A DNA stretch of 64,000 nucleotides from Przewalskia tangutica. Lineage: Eukaryota; Streptophyta; Magnoliopsida; Solanales; Solanaceae. The notes under the pieces were generated by a model, which saw only the letters and a program-made list of their open reading frames with translations, had not been told where the DNA came from and did no database searches. The position numbers and the translations under genes were made by a program. The stretch is from positions 53,615,007-53,679,006 of the forward strand of contig CM056732.1 of NCBI GenBank assembly GCA_029844215.1, written 5' to 3'. Below are positions 55,930 through 64,000 of this stretch, piece after piece (position 1 is the stretch's first letter; each line of letters begins with the position of its first letter).

Positions 55930-57365
55930 CAAATCTGCTCTGTGGCGCGTAACTCTGAGAAGGTGATGAACCGACCACCGATCCCGAAGGTGAGTCGTAA
56001 CATCCGCGCCACCTGCAGTCGGACAATTTCTCGCAAAATGGCCTGCGCCATGAAGCATAACAATTTGTCAGTAGTACGACACTCCCCATAAGAACACCTA
56101 CCACGCGGCCATATCGAGGTGGGGTGGCCTCTCAGCTAACACCCCTTCCTCTCCGAACCACCGAATCCATGGCCCGACTTGGTAGGCTAAGTCATCCCAC
56201 TGTATCCTCCTACTAGGACATTCTCTCCTCACGGCCTCGACGACCCAGGTAAAACAAGCATTAGTAAAAAGCGACATTTCAGGGATGGCGCCTACCACAA
56301 AGTGAACACGAGGAAAATCGAATCTGGTGGCTAGAACTATGTAAATCGTGAACGAAACCACAGGTTCACCAACTCCTAAATACCGAACGTCACGAAGTCC
56401 GGAGGACCACTCTGACTTGATGGAGGCGCATAACGATCTAACTGCCGAGAAGGTCCGCCTCGAAAGTTACCAAAGGACCTGCTGTTACGGCCTCTTCGCT
56501 GTTCTTGGTTAATCCGTCGATCTCACGTTCTCGATCTGCTGCGCGTAAGCCTTTCTGCGAACGCGTCCGTACGATCAAGAGTTACTCTTGTACCTCCGCC
56601 ACTAGATAATCGTCAAGTCTGTGACATATCGGTGCACACTATCCTCCATGCGCCACTAAAGCGGGGACATAACGAGCGATGAGTCAAACTCGATACTATA
56701 TTCCCGACCGTCGCGTTTACGCCTCGGCATCATAAATTCATCTGCCCGAGCTATCCTCATCTGCGAGGGCAAGAAGTGTGTAAGAAATGCCTCTGAGAAC
56801 TCGTCCCAACAAGCTGGAGGCGCATGCTTCCCCCGGGATAGTTCCCATTAATCAAACCGTCATTGCGATGCCGTACAGCCGTCACGAACCTAAGACCACC
56901 GACTGTGTCTCCGAAGCCTTGATCACTCTCATGATCCGCTGTAACTGTCGAATAAACTCCTGAGGATCTTCCTCAGTTCTCGATCCATAGAACTCGGGTG
57001 GACTGCAACTCAAGAAGTCCCGAAGTCTCAAACTATCGGATCTAGGGTGAACTACTGGTACTGCCGGAACCTCTGACTCTCGTCTGTCCTCATTCCTAGC
57101 CACAAGCCTAGCTAGTAACTGGGCCATCTCCTTGTAACCATATCCTCGGCTCCTGGTCGTGGGACTAGAGGCTCAGGTATCGTGGTCTCAGTAGCTACTG
57201 CTACTGCTCTAAACTCTCCTGGGCTAGCGGCGTCGCAGAACTCCCCGAATGAAGCACTGTCTCAGGTAATGACTGGGCCTGTGCCCTCGTAACTCTCTGT
57301 ATTCTACTCGCAGCTCCCTCTGCTGCCCTGCCCTTCTGGGCTCTGGTTGCCTTGCGTAGAGGCAT
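55930..57365 (-). pseudogene. gag of element I, best-preserved gag core
   Basis: The start codon is at 57365-57363 on the minus strand. An open frame at 56882-57127 reads the retrotransposon gag core: MAQLLARLVARNED, HPRSDSLRLRDFLSC, PPEFYGSRTEEDPQEFIRQL, MRVIKASETQSVVLGS. The zinc knuckle near 56000-56070 is scrambled (CYASW, then NCPTAGG-like sequence in another frame). The length of about 1.4 kb fits a full gag. It packages RNA in intact relatives. It has at least three frame breaks. Confidence 0.82.
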
Positions 57366-57475
57366 AACTAGCACATACGAATACGCCAGAGGGAGTCCAA
57401 CTTATAACACAGCTCTAAGGCACGATCTCAGAGTGAGAAGAATGGAAACCAATCCTAAATATCCTGCAGCCTCCT

Positions 57476-57509
57476 GATTATAGGTGTGGTGCACAACACG
57501 CCGATAATC
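57476..57509 (-). other. Dimer-type leader hairpin, element I
   Basis: GATTAT/ATAATC outer arms, TTGTGCAC apical sequence, inner 3' arm CACACC. Confidence 0.65.
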
Positions 57510-57556
57510 AAGACTCTACTAGATGCGGTGCAGTAGACACTTTCCGAGGATTAAGC

Positions 57557-57569
57557 GCTCTCGATACCA
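57557..57569 (-). other. PBS of element I
   Basis: TGGTATCGAGAGC on the minus strand: the tRNA-Met PBS with one inserted base at the CAG. Confidence 0.82.
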
Positions 57570-58189
57570 CTTTTGTCACGACCCGACCCGTGCGTGGCGG
57601 TGCCTTACCGGGCACCTGGTGATACAACATCGGAGAAAATCGTGAAATAAAAACTTACACATGAAACAAGATATAAAATAAGAAAAATAGGCTAACAAAC
57701 GGTCACCTTACTGCGTATATATAAAAATATTAAACACGAGCGATTACATCCCTTTTACAAACCCCGCCACACTTGCGGTACTACAGCACTCTAAGAATGT
57801 TATAACAACAACGACGGATAGGGCCCGCCATACCCCAAATGTAAGTACTCTGACGACAGTGGACTATACGAGATAAGCCTCGGGAGAAACGGAGTTTCCC
57901 AAAACGCCGAACTGTGATCTTATGGCGAGGATCAACAATGGTGTACCTCTACTGCGGCGTGACGCGGCCCCGAAGGAGGTTAGTACAACAGTACCAAGTA
58001 TGTGAAGCGTAAAAATCTTGAAATAAAATCATAACATTTTAAAACCAATTACAAATACGTCATTTAACAACTAATTTAACGCACATAGTGCCAACATAAA
58101 CAAGAGCAAAATAGATATAACGTGGCGGTCTTTTCTGGCCGCTAATGATCGAAGCAAGGCGATCTCCCATAGTATCATTATGCGAGCCT

Positions 58190-58435
58190 AATCCTGGAAC
58201 TCCGCGATCGCGTAGACGCTAGGTCGCGTGAGGTATTCTCGCGTCGGGGTAGCTAACCCTCGGCATCAACTCGACTCCGCGGTCCGCATAGTCACTGGAC
58301 GCGTGAGGTATTCCTCGCGTCGGCGTAACACACCGGAGTGATCATCCCGAACTCCCGCGACTCGCGCATAGGTCCGTGGACCGCGTAGGTATTCCTCGCG
58401 CATCGGGCGGCTAACCCTCGGCATAACAAGTCGGG
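58190..58435 (-). repeat. Degenerate direct repeats, I 5' LTR
   Basis: Repeats of the CGCGTGAGGTATTCCTCGCG type; dyads such as GGTCCGTGGACC occur near 58371. Confidence 0.65.
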
Positions 58436-59026
58436 TAAGTGATATAATACCGACATAATCGCTTATCGTTAAACAACATAAGCACAACAAGAAAACCCTT
58501 ACACAAACGTCACAAGCACTAACACACGTGGCGTCATAACATGTTTACTTATCAAACCAACAAGAAAGTACTACAAGGCTATCACAAGCCAACATAGTCA
58601 AGTTACTCACACAAAAGTCACACGATACCCGTAGTATCAAAATAGAGTAACTATCTTTTAAGTAAACCAAAACAATTTCCATACCTTCTTTTAAACCAAT
58701 CTTAAGACAAAAGCATTCCTTATTTTTAAAACATTTTAAGACAAAACCATGACTTCCATTAAAACAAAGACACTTTTTCCTTTTTAAAGTCAAGTAGCAA
58801 TATACTTTTTAAACCAAGTGTCTTACTCTTTTAAAAACAAGTAACCTATACCTTTAAATCACGTTACTTCTCCTTTCCCAAAATCAAGTTGTTTATAAGT
58901 CAAGTCTCTTTACTTCAAAAATCGATCTCTTAATCTTTAAATCATATCTTTTAAGGAAACCAACCTCTAACTTTTAAAATGTCAAGTTATTATTTTAAAT
59001 CCAATGATAAACCATTCTTTTGTTTT

Positions 59027-59076
59027 CATAAAGTCGTTATAAATAACTTCCCATAAAGCTATTATAACACTTTATG
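59027..59076 (-). other. Conserved leader hairpin, I 5' LTR
   Basis: Perfect arms and standard loop. Confidence 0.7.
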
Positions 59077-60347
59077 TTTTAAACCAACCAAGGACAACTA
59101 TTCTCATTTTCGAAATCAAGATAACTTTATTCTTTAAAAGACCCCACACCCATTACTCATGAATGAGGTTTTACAACTTTTTAACATAATTCAAGTCCTT
59201 AATATTTCATAACAAGTCACTTAACTTTGGAATCAAGTCAAGGACACAAAGGAAAATCAAATTCCTTTAAACACGTCGTCTCTACCGCTATATATATATT
59301 CACAATAATCATGCTAGAAAGGATAGGAAGAGGTTCACATACCTCGCGACGATTATCGACAATTAGCAAAATGCTCCAACGTACTATAACCCTCCTAGCC
59401 TTTTCCACCCTTCAAGTAGAATACGCTACTCGTAGTACTTCAACCTATAATGGCCATAAAACGTTTATTAACTTCTAGATCCCTTCGTAGAATATTTCTA
59501 AGTACCAGGTTCCATATTCTACGGAAAATTCGGCAGCACCTCCCTCCCCGTAACCACATAAATAACCTCCACTAACAAGGCCCACTACCAAACCAACAAC
59601 TCAGAGGGAATTACACGTCTAACCGGACGTGTACAATTCTGCCCTACAATAATACTATAAGTCTACTGTAAATACAGTCCAATGTAAATACAACTCAATT
59701 CTTTTTAATCATCCTTCCATAAATCATATACTCAATTATATATTACTACAACATGTAATCTCCAATTACAATAGGGGATAAAGATCATTACCTCGATAAG
59801 CCCAAAATTATCCAAGATTTATAAGTCGATCCTGAGCAACGTTTAGCTCCAATTCCTTACGCTCCAACCCGCTCCAAGCAACCCTTAGAAGTTTCTAAAC
59901 AACTTTTCTTAACACTTCAACTACAAAAAGTGAAGAACACTTAGGCTTTAAAAATGGCCACTTTCGGCCAAGGCAAGGTTTCAAGGCTAGGGGTGTGAAA
60001 TCTTTTCCAACTCTTGGTACATAATCTTCCTAACACCCTAAGGAAGAACACTTAAAAGTTTAAGAATTTTTGGACAACATTTTGGTCAAGATCTTAGCCA
60101 AAAACGAGAGCACTCACTAAAGGGGAGGGAGTATTTTTCAAGCTTGGAAATCTCTAAGTGTGGATGAATAAGTCTTGCACTCAAGGGGGGTATTTATAGA
60201 GAAATCAAGGGCTAGGATTAAAGCAAGTGTAAGGTGAAGATTAGGTCCAAGTGTGAGTGGATTCTTCCAACCAAATGTCCACCACAACTTTGAGACATGT
60301 GGCCACCACATTAAAGAGACATGTAGCTAGCCACATGTCCCTAAAAA

Positions 60348-62947
60348 TGTCACGACCCGAACCCGGGCCCGTGACTGGTGCCTTACCCCGGGCACCCTAG
60401 TGATACAACATCAGAGAAAAACCAGCGGAAATAAAAACTTAAACATACAATTAGATATGGATCAAGATAAAAGAAAATAGGCCAACCAAAACGGTTGCCT
60501 TTCAGCATATATAAATATATCGACATTTGAGCGATTACAATCCTTACAACCACCTTGCATTACTCTGGACCTCTAAGATTTATATAACAACTATGACGGG
60601 ACAGGGCCGCCATACCACAGATGTACAAGAACCTACACTCGTGGTAACATACCAAAGATAAGCCTCGAAAGAACGGAGCTTCCCAATACGCTGAAATGTG
60701 ATCCTAAACGCGGGGATCGACAGCCGATGTACCTCTACCTGCGTGAACGCGGCCCAAGGAGGTCGATCTGACAGTACCAAGTATGTGAAGCGTAAATCAG
60801 TAAATGAAATCATAATAGTCTATATAAAGCAGGAGACATGTATGATAACCAAACTACAGTACACATATAACAGTTATATCAAGTCAGGGACTCACGCCCT
60901 CCAAGTCATTACTCAAATATAATGATGGGTCTCACGCCCATAACATCAATCATGCCCGTGGAATACCTTCCTCACCGCGATCTATGATATGATAACAAGA
61001 AGTACACCAACACCAAGTCCTACCGATGCCAAAGTCGTACTAACAATACAATACAATACAACCAAACCACGAAGGTGACACGGGGCAAGTCTGGCCGACT
61101 ACCGGATACCAAGGCCGGTCACGTGGTGGCCAAGGCAAATGCGAGGGCTAACTACCGGTACCAAGCCGTATCACGAGACTTCGTCACTACACCGAAGCGG
61201 GGCAAGTGCGAGGATAACTACGGTACAGGCGAATCAGCCACGAGGCGGGGCAAGTCTGGCGACCACGGATACCAAGGCGAACGGTAAAACCTCATGGAGA
61301 ACTAGTCCATGGAATAACACTATCAACGGGGCGTGCGTGGAATTCTCGTCACCGCCGCACGCGTCCAAGTAAGTCCTCAACAAGTCAACCGCCCTCGCGA
61401 GACGCGGTAGTATAGAAACACAATTCTTGCACAACAAAGGCTATCACAACAAGCATAGGCAAGTTTCACAACAACAAGCATAGGCAAGATATACCTGACT
61501 CAAGGTACTTTCATTTTATGTCAAAGTCAGGGTTTTAACCCTAAAGTACTACGTCGTTAAATTCCTTTTAAAGATCCATTTCTTTTACAAAGGTCACCCG
61601 ATACCCGTAGTATAAAAATAGAGTGACTAACATTGTTAAGTAAACCAAAATGCCTTCCTTTGTAAAATCAAGTAACAATATTATTTTCCAAACGTTCAAG
61701 TTTGCCTAATTTCAAATGCTCAAGTTTCTCATTTTCGAAAAGGTTTCGTAGTTCATAGTTTTAATCCTTTAAAACATAATTCTCTTTTAAACGATTTGAG
61801 AAACATATGCCTTATATGTGAGTAGGTTATCTTTGTTTATAATCAATCTTATTAAGCAGCCATGATCTAGGAAATGTAATATCATTTTGTCTCATCTTAG
61901 TTTCTATGCGGATGGAGGTTTACCGGTTTTAATAATACTTTATTATTCAATACATTTTCCTTTATTATTTGCGATGGTTTGGCGATACTCATTCTGATTT
62001 TCGAAATCAGTAAAACATTATTCCTTTTTAAAAAAAAACCAAGTACTCATTACTCACGAATGAGGTTTTACACAAAATTCATATTAATTCATTTAAGTCA
62101 AGTATCTTATCTTTTAAGATCAAGTCTCTTAACTTCTAAAAATCAGTAAACCATTCTCTTTATCTCTCTTAAGACGTTATACCTAACTTCCCATAAAGCT
62201 AGTATAACTCTTATGTTTTCAAAACCAAGTATTACTCTTCTTTCAAAAGGTTTCTTAATTCTTTTGAAATACTTCAAGATTCTTATTATTCGGGCTTAAG
62301 TCAAAAGACATTGCCGTAACTACGTTCGCTTAGCACACGTCGTCTACCGTACTATATATATATATTTTATTCAGGCTTAAGTCAAAAGACATTGCCGTAC
62401 AACTACGTTCAGTCAACACACGTACGTCTACCGTACTATATATATATATATATCTTTAAAATATCATGCTCAAGAGTATAGGAAGAATCACATACCTCGC
62501 GACGATTATCGACTATAAGCAAAACGCTCCACGGCTATAACCCGGCTAGCCTTGTCCACCTTCCAAGTAGCACATGCTACTCGCAGAACATTCAACCAAT
62601 AAAGGTTATCAGTCTACTGTAAATACAGTTTAATCTTCTACTTATATATTCTTCTGATGTGATTTCAGTTCAAGTCTCTTATCTGTAATATCCTTCTATT
62701 ACAGTTCAATTCTCTTCTATGAATCTTATATTCATTTCTATACTACTACAGCATGTAATTTCCAATTACACTAGAAGGATAGGATTATTTACCTTGGTAA
62801 GCCCAAAATTATCCAAGTTAATGTCGATCCTGAGCAACGGTTAGCTCCTACTCCGGGTGCTCCAACCCGCTCCAAACAACCCTTAGAAGTTCTACGCAAC
62901 TTCTTCTTAATACTTCAACCGGCTATGAAGATTTTCCTTAGGGTTTC
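60348..62947 (-). repeat. LTR of element J, B-like, interrupted by K
   Basis: It starts TGTCACGACC inside the I LTR after AAAAA, a possible TSD whose partner is outside the window. It is homologous to the B LTR in reverse, but with a different, degenerate repeat region at about 61070-61290. A leader hairpin of the CTTAAG type sits at 62168-62215. The U3 is cut off by K at 62948. Confidence 0.82.
61070..61290 (-). repeat. Degenerate repeats, J LTR
   Basis: Blocks around GGGGCAAGT(C/G), ACTACCGG(A)TACCAAG recur about four times with irregular spacing (roughly 50-60 bp). It occupies the position held by the 31-bp array in B. Confidence 0.5.
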
Positions 62948-64000
62948 TGTCACGACCCGTTTCGGGGCCCGTGACTGGTGCCTTACCCCGGGCACCCTAG
63001 TGATACAACATCAGAGAAAAACCAGCGGAAATAAAAACTTTAAACATTCAACTAGACATGGATCAAGATAAAAGAAAATAGGCCAACCAAAACGGTTGCC
63101 TTTCAACATATATATATACATAGACATCCGAGCGATTCTGATCCTTACAACCTCGCCACAACAATTACTCTGCACCTCTAAGATTTATACAACAACTATG
63201 ACGGGTGGCCCCCATACCCCGAATGTACAAGAACCTCTGGACTCGTGGTAACATACCAAAGATAAGCCTCCAAGGAACGGAGCTTCCCAAGACGAAAGGT
63301 GATCCTAAGCGAGGATCGACAACCGATGTACCTCTACTGCGGCGTGAACGCACTCCGAAGGAGGTCGATCTGCAGTACCAAGTATGTGAAAGCGTAAAAT
63401 CGTAAATGAAATCATAGCGATCTATACAAAGCGAGAGACATGTATGATAACCAAACTACGATGCACATATAACAGTTATATCAAGTCAGGGTCTCACGCC
63501 CTCCACATCAATCATGCCCGTGGAATACCTTCCTCACTGCCGGCAGTCTATGATATGATAACACCAAGAAGTACACCTGCACCCCAAGTCCTACCTGATG
63601 CCAAAGCCGTACTAACAATACAATACAACCAAACCACGAAGCTGACACGGGGCAAGTACGAAAGCCGACTACCAGATACCAAGGCCAAACAGTAAAACCT
63701 CATGGAGAGCTAGTCCATGGAATAACAATCCCAATGGAACCATACCCGTGCGCCACGCATCGTGTCAGTATGTCCAAAAGGAAACAATCAAGACAACAAT
63801 CCCAATGGAACCATACCCGTGCGCCACGCATCGTGTCAGTATGTCCAAAAGAAAAAAACAAGACAACAATCAAAATGGAAGCATACCCGTGCGCCACGCA
63901 TCGTGTCAATATGTCCAAAGCGATTAGCAGAAATAACACTATCAGCGAGCGTGCATTGGAATTCTCCGTCACCGCCGCGTCGAGTAAGTTCTCAACAAGT
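62948..64000 (-). repeat. LTR of element K, partial
   Basis: It begins TGTCACGACCC after GTTTC (candidate TSD) within J. It is closely related to J over the first ~650 bp, then carries its own tandem repeat. It continues beyond the window. Confidence 0.8.
63727..63930 (-). repeat. 70-71-bp tandem repeat, K LTR (three units)
   Basis: Blocks containing ACCATACCCGTGCGCCACGC and CGTGTCAGTATGTCC start at about 63731, 63802 and 63872. Units are nearly identical, so the expansion is recent. The open frame at 63700-63972 is made by the repeat. Confidence 0.88.

Larger units (their letters stand above)
52420..60347 (-). mobile_element. Element I, family Y
   Basis: Truncated 3' LTR 52420-54434, interior 54435-57573 and 5' LTR 57574-60347, which is cut by J and continues beyond the window. 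The interior has PPT, integrase remnant with an internal deletion, 3' domain with an empty CCCTT site, gag, leader hairpin and PBS. Its left LTR might also be the missing right LTR of G. Confidence 0.88.
57574..60347 (-). repeat. 5' LTR of element I
   Basis: It has the degenerate repeat region (about 58190-58435), hairpin (59027-59076), TATA (60191-60198) and a U3 palindrome with one mismatch (60318-60339). It is interrupted by J after AAAAA; its last ~400 bp lie beyond the window. Confidence 0.92.

Noticed and set aside
1..64000. Host genes, tRNA genes or satellite-DNA centromere array
   Set aside because: Every interval is assigned to an LTR element or its interior. No exon-like conserved frame, tRNA fold or long monomeric satellite was seen. 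The tRNA-Met matches are PBS sequences only.

Overview
The window is plant nuclear heterochromatin made almost entirely of nested and tandem LTR retrotransposons of the Ty3/gypsy (Metaviridae) class. No host gene, rRNA or tRNA gene was recognised. The one copy with a full pol complement (element F) has the order gag, protease, RT, RNase H, integrase, chromodomain, which marks the Tekay/Del type of chromovirus. Primer binding sites match plant initiator tRNA-Met, and LTRs are about 2.4-3.1 kb. This suggests an angiosperm with a TE-rich genome, probably a eudicot. The terminal sequences remind me of Solanaceae elements, but that is a weak impression.

Layout, left to right. Element C (family X, minus strand): gag remnant at 1-535 and one LTR (730-1081, 16959-19672, 29068-29099) split twice by younger insertions. 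Element A (plus, 1082-16958; TSD TCCAC) lies in the C LTR and is a non-autonomous element with 3.1-kb LTRs and a 1.2-kb interior. Element B (plus, 6763-15176; TSD GTCGC) lies inside the 3' LTR of A and carries gag only. Element D (family Y, minus, 19673-29067; TSD ACCTA) is a second insertion in the C LTR and carries gag plus an integrase remnant. Element E (family Y, minus) supplies 29100-30247 and 40068-40415 and is split by element F (plus, 30248-40067; TSD AAACT). The LTR at 40416-43514 is shared by E and by the next Y interior, G (43515-45206). G is interrupted by H (family X, 45207 to about 52413). H ends at a T-rich break and is fused to Y element I (52420-60347). Element J (60348-62947) interrupts the I LTR, and K (62948 to the window end) interrupts J.

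Three observations stand out. First, the X insertions C and H lie at the same CCCTT site of two Y interiors that share one LTR, and the C LTR matches the H 5' LTR rather than the H 3' LTR at several diagnostic positions. This indicates duplication of an LTR-internal-LTR unit after X had inserted. Second, the transcribed leaders carry conserved dyads with compensatory changes. One is a hairpin between PBS and gag with a self-complementary GTGCAC loop, resembling retroviral dimer-initiation stem-loops. Another is a hairpin with a near-invariant TAGCTTTATGGGAAGTT loop found in every subfamily. Subfamily-specific minisatellites with internal dyads also occur. Third, near-identical copies differ mostly by small deletions or scrambles at CAG/CTG and CCG/CGG triplets. 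This looks like basecalling error at CHG-methylated cytosines, so many frameshifts here may not be real.

Apart from the partly open frames of element F, every coding segment is broken. Elements A, B, D, G, H and I lack protease, RT and RNase H, so they could have moved only with enzymes supplied by an F-like partner. Shared PBS, leader hairpin, pre-PPT hairpin and PPT are what such cross-mobilisation would need.
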